From Caprella mutica (Eukaryota; Arthropoda; Malacostraca; Amphipoda; Caprellidae): 64,000 nucleotides of DNA. This document shows, one piece after another, positions 12,049 to 22,174 of this stretch; within the stretch, counting starts at the first letter, position 1, and each line of letters opens with the position of its first letter. Location of the stretch: positions 1 through 64,000 of the forward strand of contig CANNZV010001617.1 in the NCBI GenBank assembly GCA_947561585.1. The letters are read 5' to 3'. The position numbers were made by a program, and so were the translations under genes. The notes beneath the pieces are model-generated. The model saw only the letters and a program-made list of their open reading frames with translations. It was not told the origin of the DNA and searched no databases.

Positions 12049-12152
12049 GAAATAGAGGTAGTAACGTCAGTTTGAGAACACAGTAGTCTGATTTGAACAA
12101 AATTTAGTAGGTATTACTATGTAATTCTGTTGACGTAGTACCTCTCTATTTC
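12049..12152. mobile_element. short MITE-like inverted repeat
   Basis: About 104 bases bounded by GAAATAGAGGTAGTAACGTCA and, inverted, TGACGTAGTACCTCTCTATTTC (differences of one or two short indels). AT-rich centre. It abuts the LINE fragment at 11817-12048. Confidence 0.4.
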
Positions 12153-12884
12153 ATTATATGAACTTTCCATTATACATAGTTCGCATTGTTAGAAAACTGA
12201 TATTTCAAAGCTATATTTTTCGTGGTCTTATTTTCCGGTCACGGTCAAAGTAATAGTATAGGAGGAGCACCACCACTGAAATTTGTCATACAGTTTATAA
12301 TAAACTTAACCTTTTCACTAAATGTTAGAGCATATTTCAGTACTCTGAGCACGCTGCAATTCGCCATGTATACGTAATGCGAGTGAAATATTTACATCAG
12401 TTAACATATCTTCTTTGAGATGGGATTTTGTTGTTGTGATTTTCTAGGTTAGTATAATTGCTGTTCCATTGGAGTTACAGTTGAGAGGAGGGAGACGCAG
12501 GAGGCATCTTCAGGAGGCATCTCGAGAGAGATGAAGTGTACATGGATGGAATAAGAACCTTTCTATCCCCTGATGCTGCAATCATTTTCCATGCTTCTTG
12601 TTACAGTTTCTAAGCTATGTTCCAGGGGAAGATGGGGAACAATGATGACAAAATCATCTGTGAAACATTTATGTTCTGCTTGAGACTTGAAAATATACCT
12701 TGTTTTCTCATCTATTCAATAATGCTTTAGAAATTAATATAACTCTTTCTATTGACTAGAAAAAAATATAATAAATATAATAATAAACAGCAAAACACTG
12801 GGACAGGCTCTGGGGAACAATGTGACGAATTACTTAACTAATATAAAATCAAAGTTAGTATCAAATTTTAAATTGGAGGTTTTT
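12153..12884. other. unique DNA
   Basis: Nothing recognised apart from a short GGAGGCATCT duplication near 12500. Confidence 0.45.
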
Positions 12885-13262
12885 CTTCTTTCTGGTTCAG
12901 CATCTAATCGGTTACAACAGGATCATCTTTTTAGCATTCGGCTTCACCGAAGCAACACCATTTGATCTGAATTGAGCCGTCTTCTTAAATATGATATCTA
13001 AAAATAATCATACATATCTTTTTCTTCAGTAATGATTCCTACATAATAAGATTTTGGCTTTGTATTAAATTTAACAAGGACATAGTTTTCAATAACTGGC
13101 TCATTTTCTAGAGGCAGGAAGTCCTTATTTCTTCGTCCAGTTGAATTACAATCGTTGATTTCATCAGAAGAATGATAAGACAAATCCAATTCGTCTTCAT
13201 CGGATGAGGATAACGTAGTGGCGGTAGTAGTATGTTGGATGAGGTTAGTAGCAATATATCAG
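12885..13262 (-). pseudogene. degenerate transposon-like ORF with acidic linker and C-terminal VLVKF/YYVG module
   Basis: A minus-strand frame from about 13262 reads TATTLSSSDEDELDLSYHSS, an acidic serine-rich linker, then ENYVLVKFNTKPKSYYVGII, then EEKDMYDYF and a TAG. Beyond the stop the same frame continues ISYLRRRLNSDQMV and, after a shift, KDDPVVTD. The pattern (acidic linker, a GDxVLVKF...YYVGxI strand pair, a YLRR...SD block, a DD-containing end) resembles the C-terminus of uncharacterised proteins widespread in invertebrate repeat DNA. I do not assign a function. The internal stop and shift indicate a pseudogene; an eroded host exon is the alternative. Confidence 0.35.
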
Positions 13263-14195
13263 CCAATATGGGGAAGCAATAGGGAAGAGAGATGGAAAAT
13301 ATAGAAGGGACTTAGGGAACCAGCTAGCTATGAGAGATAGGATCTCTTCTGCATTTTCATTGATGTACCACTTATAACAAGTTTAATTGCTGTCTCCATA
13401 GCAGCTTATGAGGCCATCCCAAGATCTGTCCTTGTTCTCGATCGATGCATCTTGCCACTGTAACATATAGCTGGTTGAATAAGATCAAAACCGAGTTCAT
13501 TGGAACATACTGGGGTTCAGTGTAACACTATTCCAGTCTTGACAGTTTTTACTGTCCCAAAGAACCCCATTGCACCATTTTGTGAAATATTGCAAATTAC
13601 TAATCAATTGAATGAGATTGTCCAAATAGAAGCTAGGTACGCTAACTATAAATCTATATCCTCATTTTAGGAGTTGCACGAAACACTGACTGATTTAGAT
13701 AGGTCTATAATTACATTTTTAATTCCTTACCAAAAAATTACTTGACTCACCTGGAAAATGAATTTGTTCTTTTACGGTGCAACCGTCGCAACACTACCTT
13801 TATCGGTGATGCGAGTTGGTGAACTGATAATAGAAAAATACTATCCTAAACGACTGACTAAAATTACCTTCTATTGAAAGAGTTATTTAGACTGTCCCAT
13901 TGTGTCCACTGCCCCACTGATGCTGATGCCCACCTTACCCCACATCAGATATTAAGGAAATAGCCGACATCATGCTAATTTACCAGGTAATTTTATAAAG
14001 CGGATAACTATCTGATCTTCGCAATAGTAGTCCTAATTAAGAGCTCTCCACCACAATTTCGATCATTTCAGACCACTTATTTAATTCATTGTTAGTCTCA
14101 TATCAAATTATTGACAGAACATATGATGAAAGAAACTAATGTCTACTGTTTGTTGTTAATATAAATTCGATAAAAATACATTCTTTCGTTCTTTT
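13263..14195. other. unique DNA upstream of the degenerate minus ORF
   Basis: May include eroded parts of the same element as 12885-13262; no conserved block is legible. Confidence 0.35.
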
Positions 14196-15140
14196 CACAC
14201 ATAGCCCCCTCTTTCTTTCCACACATAGCCCCCTCTTTCTTTTCACACATAGCCCCCTCTTTCTATTCACACATAGCCCCCTCTTTCTTTTCACACATAG
14301 CCCCCTCTTTCTTTTCACACATAGCCCCCTCTTTCTTTTTGCACATAGCCCCCTCTTTCTTTCCACACATAGCCCCCTCTTTCTTTTCACACATAGTCCC
14401 CTCTTTCTTTTCACACATAGCCCCCTCTTTCTTTTCCCACATAACCCCCTCTTTCTTTTCCGCACAAAGCCTTCTCGTTCTTTCCACACATAGCCCCCTC
14501 TTTCTTTTTGCACATAGCCCCCTCTTTCTTTCCACACATAGCCCCCTCTTTCTTTTCACACATAGTCCTCTCTTTCTTTTTGCACAGAGCCCCCTCTTTC
14601 TTTCCACACATAGCCCCCTCTTTCTTTTTGCACATAGCCCCCTCTTTCTTTTCCCACAAAACCTCCTCTTTTTTTCACACATAGCCCCCTCTTTCTTTCC
14701 ACACATAGCCCCCTCTTTCTTTTCACACATAGCCCCCTCTTTCTTTCCACACATAGCCCCCTCTTTCTTTTCACACGTAGCCCCCTCTTTCTTTTTGCAC
14801 AGAGCCCCCTCTTTCTTTCCGCACATAGCCCCCTCTTTCTTTCCACACATAGCCCCCTCTTTCTTTCCACACATAGCCCCCTCTTTCTTTTCACACATAG
14901 CCCCCTCTTTCTTTCCGCACATAGCCCCCTCTTTCTTTCCGCACATAGCCCCCTCTTTCTTTCCACACATAGCCCCCTCTTTCTTTCCACACATAGCCCC
15001 CTCTTTCTTTTCAGCACATAGCCCCCTCTTTATTTTTGCACATAGCCCCCTCTTTCTTTCAGCACATAGCCCCCTTTTTATTTTTGCACATAGCCCCCTC
15101 TTTCTTTCCACACATAGCCCCCTCTTTCTTTTGGCAGTTA
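14196..15140. repeat. minisatellite, 24-bp unit (pyrimidine-rich)
   Basis: About 39 copies of CTCTTTCTTTTCACACATAG plus CCCC, with TTTTTGCACATAG and TTTCCGCACATAG variants. Because 24 is a multiple of three, long ORFs (up to 516 codons on +, 300 on -) arise without being genes. Confidence 0.97.
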
Positions 15141-15305
15141 GCCCCTTTTTCCGGTGTTGCATCAAGTCTTTTCTTGGTTTCCTTTGTAAGATGAGGCATC
15201 AATTTGAGGGAAGAGGACTTAAAATGAGTCCTGAAGTGACAATTTGGTCCTATTCACCCGCCTGCAGCACTCCTAACAACATGCTAATATTCCCCCTGAT
15301 AACAA

Positions 15306-15810
15306 GTGTGTCTAAGCTATGCCACAGTGAGTCTAAGCTATGCCACAGTGAGTCTAAGCTATGCCACAGTGTGTCTAAGCTATGCCACAGTGTGCCTAAG
15401 CTATGCCACAGTGTGTCTAAGCTATGCCACAGTGTGCCTAAGCTATGCCACAGTGTGTCTAAGCTATGCCACAGTGTGCCTAAGCTATGCCACAGTGTGC
15501 CAAAGCTATGCCACAGTGTGCCTAAGCTATGCCACAGTGTGCCAAAGCTATGCCACAGTGTGTCTAAGCTATGCCACAGTGTGCCTAAGCTATGCCACAG
15601 TGTGCCTAAGCTATGCCACAGTGTGCCTAAGCTATGCCACAGTGTGGCTAAGCTATGCCACAGTGTGTCTAAGCTATGCCACAGTGTGCCTAAGCTATGC
15701 TACAGTGTGCCTAAGCTATGCCACAGTGTGGCTAAGCTATACCACAGTGTGTCTAAGCTATGCCACAGTGTGCCAAAGCTATGCTACAGTGTGCCTAAGC
15801 TATGCCAACC
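15306..15810. repeat. minisatellite, 21-bp unit
   Basis: About 24 copies of TAAGCTATGCCACAGTGTGC plus C; variants GTGTGTC, GTGCCA and GTGGC. Confidence 0.97.
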
Positions 15811-16254
15811 AATAAACCCAATAAGTTTGTTCCGATGGAATATAGCTTTTTACTTAAAAAACAAGGCTTCAGTTGCTGAAAATACATGACTTTAATTGTC
15901 TATGATGTATTTATTTATCATATAAATATCAATTAGACTAATACAGTACGTTTTCTTCTATTCAGTTGTATATCATTAGTTTACCAGAAGGGCCCGACTG
16001 AAATACAGCTTTGCGTCACTATATGTGACACAAAATGCGACACAACAGCGGTTGTGTTTCACTCGGGTTCCAGAGGCCCACCTGCTCAAAAATGATATAA
16101 AATAAATAAAACAAAACAAATTTTTTTCATTGATATAGATAAGATACATGAATACGTATGAAATAAATAAAATCAGTAAGTTTTAAAAGTTTTTAATCAA
16201 AATCAAAATTGGAACAGGCCTCTCATGCCCGTTAGTTGTTTCAAGTTAAGGTAT
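15811..16254. other. unique AT-rich DNA
   Basis: Nothing recognised. Confidence 0.45.
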
Positions 16255-16410
16255 ACCTGAGATACGTAAAAGTTTTCCTAAGATATGTCAAAGTATGCCT
16301 GAGGTATGTCAAGTATGCCTGAGGTATGCCTGAGGTATGCCTGAGGCATGTCAAAGTATGCCTGAGGTATGTCAAAGTATGCCTGAGGTATGCCAGAAGT
16401 ATGTCAGATC
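16255..16410. repeat. irregular 11/21-bp repeat
   Basis: Mix of GTATGCCTGAG (11 bp) and GTATGCCTGAGGTATGTCAA units, total about 155 bases. Confidence 0.85.
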
Positions 16411-16544
16411 TATAAGTCTCTTGCAATCGTTTTCCCATCCTTTTAACACTTACTCTCGACTCAATAAATTCAATTTGCTGAGAAGATTTTCAATCGGAAA
16501 TCAAGTTTTCTTGAGCGCTTCCTAAATGTTACTTAGAGAGTGTA

Positions 16545-16809
16545 TGAGATTTAGAGAGTTAGGGGGTGAGGGATTTGGATAGTTGGAGAGTGAGGGATTT
16601 AGATAGTCAGGGAGTGAGGGATTTAGATAGTTAGGGAGTGACGGATTTGAATAGTTAGGGAGTGAGGTATTTTGATAGTTAGAGAGTGAGGGATTTAGAT
16701 AGTTGGGGAGGGAGGTATTTTGATAGTTAGAGAGTGAGGGATTTAGATAGTTATGGAGTGAGGGATTTAGATAGTTAGGGAGTGATGGATTTATATATTT
16801 AGGGAGTCA
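16545..16809. repeat. 24-bp minisatellite, left block (next to LINE A)
   Basis: About 11 copies of GAGTGAGGGATTTAGATAGT plus TAGG, somewhat degenerate. It ends exactly at the LINE A 3' end. Confidence 0.93.
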
Positions 16810-17844
16810 CAAGGAGTCACAAGGAAAAGGGATTACACAAAAGACGCCTTATGTCAATTCGAGGGTGATCCCAGTGCAGCAAATGCAAACTTTAGACTCT
16901 CAATCAGTCCCAATCCTTCCATCTACTAGGTCTAAACTTGGTACATGGGCTACACCACCAGTAGAGTCAGGGTTTTAGACCCATAGTAGATCGCTCTCCC
17001 CCACCTAAACCCTAGGAATTACTCTCAACAAGTGGACGTCAAACATACTCCGACACAGGGAGCTAGTAAATCATTTTGGGGATCAGGATTTACCCGGATA
17101 AGTTCAGCCTCACGCTACCACCAAACTCACTCACTCACGCTCACACACCAACAATAAGTGTGAAGGTGGACGGGGGTGGGAATAGTGCCAGTAATCTGAC
17201 CTCAACCTCTCCCGTCTCGGGAAGGCTCCGAGGTTTCTCTCCTCAAAAGGAAGGGATACATCTTCAGCAACCACAAACAACCATGAACTGTCCTTCTACT
17301 CAGGGCACCATCAATTCTACCCAGTTCCCCGAATGCCCCCTAACCAGGTTGTCCCTATCACTCTTTTCCACCCTGCCCCAGTTAAGTAACCATGGTGGAG
17401 GAGGCTACAACTAGTATCAACGACATGGAAAGAGTAGAACGAAGTACCGGCAAGCCCGTAATAAGGCGCAGAACATGATATTCTTGCGATCGCCGTCAAA
17501 TAATCCCCAGTAACACCAGTGGTCTTGAAAAAACGGCCATGCCACGTCAATATACACTACAAACGACATTCCACTAAATCTCGTGGTGATCTTACCCTCT
17601 TACCCTAGGAAAAATGCTCCACAGAAACACGAGACCATTATTGGGCTTTGGGGTTTATATTTCCTCAGTAGAGAATCATTCTGCCTCGGCACGAAGAATA
17701 CAGTGGACCACTCCAATCACCCAGCCTCAACACACTCACATAGTGCCCACCCTCAGCCCCGTCCCCACACCAGGTTGCCCCTCAACTCTTTCTAGTTAAT
17801 CAGGTAGGGTGCTACCTGATTAAAAAAAATCGAGGCGGAAGAGT
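16810..17844 (-). mobile_element. LINE A 3' region
   Basis: Non-coding end of copy A. 16810-17250 aligns with copy B 22145-22510. 17255-17890 has no counterpart in B. Within that extra part, two blocks resemble each other: 17320-17475 (CCAGGTTGTCCC, then GAGGCTACAACTAG) and 17770-17915 (CCAGGTTGCCCC, then GAGTCTACAACCAG), indicating an internal duplication. The terminal motif GGAGTCACAA is present twice at 16803-16822. Confidence 0.65.
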
Positions 17845-19062
17845 CTACAACCAGCACAGAAACACGGCTAAAGGAGAACGCAAGACCAACAAGTCTCGAT
17901 GAACGGGGCAGAACACCATAAACCATGCTAGCCGGCGAATGATTTTGTCCAGTTTATTCTTGAATGACTCAAAAGATGATGCATTGACCAGCTCCCGAGG
18001 GAGGGCATTCCAAACGCTACACACCTTCACAGTCATCAAGTCCCAGAACTTATTAATGCGAAAACGTGGTACATCCAGTTTGTTACCATGGTTCCGAGTC
18101 TGGTTCATATTGAACGAGAAGATCGTTGTGGGGTCAAGGCTGCTATGACCCCTAACAATCTTATAGGTCTCGATCAATTGTCCACGGAGTCGACGTTGCT
18201 CAAGGGTTAGAAGGTTGAGGTCTTGTAACCGCCTGTCATAATCCTTATTCCTAATCTCCGGGACCAATTTGGTTGCCCTGGCCTGGACTCGCTCCAAGCG
18301 CTTCACGTCACAACGGTCGGTACGTGGGACACAAGAATTTCACGGCATACTCCAAGTGTGGAGGAACCAACGACTTGTAAAGGGTCATCATCGTATGCCT
18401 ATTCCGGTGTATGAAGACCCTCTTTATATACCCTAGGATATTCTGAGCTTTCCACTCGGCGGCGACACACTGTGCATTGAACTTAAACTCGGAGGTTTAA
18501 CCATTCTAAGATCAAGTTCCTGTTGCGTAGGAGAAACTGGCGAACCAAAGATGCTGTTCTTCACACCAACTGCAAGACGCTACACTTGCTTGTGTTGAAT
18601 GGCATCTGCCAATGCTCCGACCACTCCACGATCATGGCCAAATCCCTCCTGTGTTCTGCAACAATCTGAGGGTTTGCAGCGTTGATACGAAGCTTGGGTG
18701 TCGTCGGCAAATTTGCTCATCTTAGAAATGATCCCAGAGTCAATGTCGTTTATGTATATTAGGAAAAGCAGAGGTCCTAGCAATGATCCTTGTGGCACTC
18801 CGCTGGTCACTGGAGACCAATCAGAAGGTGTGCCCCCAATGACAGTTCTCTGCCTCCTATTCGACAGCCATGCCTCAATCCAGTCGGCCACCTTGCCGAC
18901 GATGCCGAGTGCTTCTACCTTTGCCAACAGTTTCCGATGTGGGACTTTGTTAAAGGCCTTTTGGAAGTCGAGGAACATGACATCCACAGTCCCAGACCTG
19001 TCATAGGTACCGAAGACTGAATGATTGAACTCCAGTAAATCTAAACCCATGCTAAGAATCAA
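17845..19062 (-). pseudogene. LINE A reverse transcriptase remnant
   Basis: Contains palm motif A ([20 protein letters not shown]), [20 protein letters not shown] (motif B region) and KFADDT (motif C). The finger region ahead of motif A (the FRPVSL block present in copy B) is missing: at 19062-19118 the sequence jumps from the post-endonuclease linker to just before YDRSG. After KFADDT the frame is broken until LERVQARATKLVPEIRNKDY (about 18300), RRLRGQLIETYKIVRG and a CR1-type tail WNALPRELVNASSFESFKNK. Minus strand, continuous with endonuclease A. Confidence 0.82.
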
Positions 19063-19117
19063 TCAGTAGCTAGTTCTGATATCGCTTTAGCTACCACGAG
19101 GGTGAAACACGAAGATT

Positions 19118-19929
19118 TTACCCTGACCGACCCACCAATCCTCTTAAGGGGATACACCTAGCTTGAATCTGCTTGAAGTCTCTGCTGTATAACTGCCACA
19201 TGGCTTCAGCAGATGGGTGAAGCTGGGGTTGAAGTTCTTGCAGGCTACGACTGAACCACGGGTTGTTAGCCATTCGAAGGTTGAAGCAACGATAGAAGCC
19301 AAAACGCTCACTGTCGGAGCCCACCACAACCTCGAAGGAAACCGCTGCATGGTCGCTACCTTCAAGTTCTTCAACTACTTCCACATTCTTCATCATCTCT
19401 TCTTCAGAGGTGAACACGAGGTCAAGGGTATTTCGTTCTCTGGTTGGAACGCGAACTATCTGAGTAAGGAAGCAGTCGTTCGAAAAATCGATCAGCTGCA
19501 TTCCCTCAGCTGTCGCAACTCCCAAATTCCAATCCAATTGACAGTTGAAATCCGCTACAACCACCGTGTTACCCTGAATTAGCCCTGATAGGTCGTTATA
19601 CAAATTTGCAGTGACACGTTTGAGTGTACGTGGGCATTGAGGAGGCCCGTACACTACAGACACCCTCAACGATGGAGGGTGTTTCCCTCAACACTCCTCC
19701 ACCCAAATGACCCAAACCTATCTTTGTGAAACATGGCGTAACCGGGAAGATGATACTCTCCATCCAAGTCTCTCCGGCAGATATCAAGCCATTTATCAGT
19801 AACAGCTATTACGTCATAGTTTGACGTGGCTACCATTGCTATAAAATCAAGTAACTTATTCCTGATTGAGCGCGCGTTTAGGAGGATCATGATTAATCCG
19901 CCAACCCGGTGCCTGCTCATTCGGGTCAC
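19118..19929 (-). pseudogene. LINE A endonuclease (EEP/APE-type) remnant
   Basis: The APE-like endonuclease nicks target DNA to prime reverse transcription. On the minus strand, LLNARSIRNKLLDF (19880s) matches the N-terminal block, followed by YDVIAVTDKWLD, where the usual catalytic E of TEtWL is D. GEYHLPGYAMFHKDRFG follows. After a frame change near 19669 come RVSVVYGPP, VVVADFNCQLDWNLG (the GDFN block with G changed to A), RNTLDLVFTSEE and LEGSDHAAVSFEV (the SDH block). Length and block order are normal for the family. The frame breaks, so it is not functional. Confidence 0.78.
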
Positions 19930-20214
19930 TTGCCGTTTCTCGACGGTGGCAATGGTGGTGGACTACTTGGGTCCGGTAAGTCACCTTCAGACGCCCTCCT
20001 TGTCTTCTTCCGCACTTGAGACCGACCGGAAGGGCTGGATTCCGCATCAGTGATAGGAGACTCCTTTGTCTCTTACGTGCATCCGAAGTCCTAACCGCTA
20101 ATGGTGTAACAATGACCATATCATTGTTATTGTTGTCAGCCTCTAAGTCAACGGTAACCACTGGCTCGCGGGTCTGCGGCCGAAGTACCTATTTGGGTTT
20201 GGCCTGACGTTACT

Positions 20215-21501
20215 TTAACCTAGGAGGACCGTAGAGGTTCTGGGCCAACAATTGGATAAGCACTCTAGATCCATTATTCGAAAAATGGATTCCGCCTCTA
20301 ACAAACAGAGTGTCCATACTAAAGTAGCTGCCCCCTGGTTGACGAACTTCAATCCCTTCTTTTTACAGAGATTACCTAGCCTCGCATTGACGTCTTTGGC
20401 CACAGCGTATGTTCTCTTATCCAGGAACATACGTGAGATGAGGCCCACAACAACACATCTGCCGGTGCGAGACCGGGCAACATTCAGAAGTTTGTCGTAG
20501 TCACTCATCAAGGCCTTGACATCACATGGTCTCCTATCCCTCCGGAAGAAATCATTCCTCCAACGGCGAGGATAAGAGTGTTATTAGGGTCCGGTAAATT
20601 CTTTCTGACAACTTCAGTGATCCGTTTTATGTAACCTTCTGGCAAGGAAAGCACCTTGTGACTGGAACCCAGGTTAGTATAATAATTCCCCGTCGGTCTA
20701 CCCACCAGAGAGTCCCCCACCAAATAATTGACGGGTTCAAATGTAGCAGTTAGTTCGACCTGTTGGGACGGATCACTTTTATGACCGTTCTTTCTTCCTC
20801 TCTTTCTATTTCTCTTGCGGGGTTTCCTTCTACGGGTCGAGGTCCCCTCCGCTGCTACTTCTACAGTTGGTTCATCCCTAGGTGCAGGCGAGGGTATGGC
20901 GTCCTGACACTAGCGTCTATACCCCGGGGCCGGAGGCTCAACTGATTGTTAACATCATCAATATACTCCTTCGGACTCCTGAGGGAACCAGAAGTGGAGA
21001 CCACTGGAGCTCCAACAACATGGGACGTACCAAATACCGTCATAGGGGGACGGTCCACAAATTTAGACTTGATCAGCCTCAACTCGGTTTGTAGGTGACT
21101 TTTCAAAACAGCCAGCTATTAGGCATTAGGCAAAGAGCCACCGTCGAGTTGTGCTAATCTTAGCGAAAACTTCCCTCAGTGTGATTCCTGACCTCACAGA
21201 AAGCGAAAATTTGGTCAAATTTGAGCAACTTCCCTCATCCGAATCTAAAACCCACCTCTTCCTACGGCACTGAGAACACATAAAATTTCTGTCTCTCAGG
21301 CCCATTCTTACTCTTTTGTGCTCCAATCGGTTCCGATCCCAACATAAAAGTGACGATCGCAGACTCCTTGGCATACCTAGAAAGTGGCCTGAGAGGCACA
21401 TCCTCGATTGCCTGTGCTGGGGGGATGATTTGGAGCAAGGAAGTTGGAGATATGGGCTCATCCGTGCCACTAAGGTCTATCAAGTCGTCCATACCGGTCA
21501 C
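20215..21501 (-). pseudogene. LINE A ORF1 remnant: zinc-finger plus SGNH-hydrolase-like domain
   Basis: ORF1 of CR1-like LINEs encodes an RNA-binding/esterase-like protein that accompanies the element RNA. The upstream part (21501 downward) starts MTGMDDLIDLSGTDEP; after a frameshift it reads FMCSQCRRKRWVLDSDEGSC, a cysteine cluster aligning with CxxC...CSHC in copy B and resembling the PHD-like finger of CR1 ORF1. The downstream part (20723-20215) begins MVGDSLVGRPTGNYY, an SGNH block I (GDS) motif, continues with NNTLILAVGG (block with G) and VVVGLISRMF, and ends near LKFVN. Frame changes at about 21260, 20860 and 20510 disrupt it. Homology to copy B supports both parts. Confidence 0.7.
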
Positions 21502-22105
21502 TGCTGGGGGATATTATATAAAAAAATAAAAACAAACCTCAATATCTCAATTATATAAATAGCTTTTAAAACAAGAAAATTATCTCTACCAGAGAGAAAT
21601 ATATATCTGATGATACTCAACTGAAAATTGATATGGATCAAAAGACAATCAAGTAAAAACCGAAACACAAAATTCTAACTGTAAAACATTTACTAAATTT
21701 AGCTATTATTTAGGAGTCTAAAAACATTAAGAGTACACACATCTGACAAAATTATCGCACCGTTGCCATGGTTACATAACAACATAGACAAATAAACACT
21801 ACCAAACGTATGATCTGAAAAAAAGCCAGAATGGTTTTGATAAGGTCTAAAAGCACTACCTAGGTTAAATGAACAACTGTAAACAACAAAATGGTTAATC
21901 CTTTAGATATTCTGGTAATCAAATGACAGGAAAACTACCTGGAAATACTGAATTTTCAATATTAAGTATTGAAATTCACACAAATTAATTGGATAACACT
22001 AATCTAATAATATAATTTCTTAAGATGAATGTAAATCCACTTAAACACAGAAATTTTTCACAATTTGCAGGAGCACTTATAAACACGTCCGATCACCACG
22101 AGACT
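21502..22105. other. unique AT-rich spacer between LINE A and LINE B
   Basis: About 600 bases with no recognisable coding or repeat structure, lying between the 5' end of LINE A coding homology and a short 24-bp-satellite remnant (22106-22144). Since the satellite flanks the other LINE ends, this is most simply the LINE A 5' UTR/promoter; that is inference. Confidence 0.4.
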
Positions 22106-22144
22106 TAGGGGGAGAGAAAGAGAGTGAGGGATTTAGATAGTTAG
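22106..22144. repeat. 24-bp minisatellite, middle remnant between the LINEs
   Basis: GAGTGAGGGATTTAGATAGT plus TAGGGAGT directly before the LINE B 3' end, preceded by GGGGGAGAGAAAGA. Confidence 0.85.
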
Positions 22145-22174
22145 GGAGTCACAAGGAGTTACAAGGAAAAGGGA

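Larger units (their letters stand above)
16810..22105 (-). mobile_element. CR1-like LINE, copy A (degenerate)
   Basis: Minus-strand non-LTR retrotransposon, reading from about 22105 down to 16810. Order on the minus strand: possible 5' UTR (22105-21502), ORF1 zinc-finger part (about 21500-21130), ORF1 SGNH-like part (20723-20215), endonuclease (19929-19118), reverse transcriptase (19062-17845) and 3' UTR (17845-16810). Every domain is broken by frameshifts or stops, so it is dead. The left end meets the 24-bp minisatellite at TTAGGGAGT|CACAAGGAG. The right end is uncertain: coding homology stops near 21501, and the next satellite fragment begins near 22106. Compared with copy B it lacks about 0.65 kb between endonuclease and reverse transcriptase and has about 0.6 kb extra in the 3' region. 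The CR1/L2-group assignment comes from ORF1 layout and the LERVQARATK...NALP...FKNKLDK tail. Confidence 0.82.

Noticed and set aside
14263..15889. 516-codon + ORF and 300-codon - ORF
   Set aside because: Products of 24-bp and 21-bp arrays whose periods are multiples of three; the + ORF simply runs from one array into the next.
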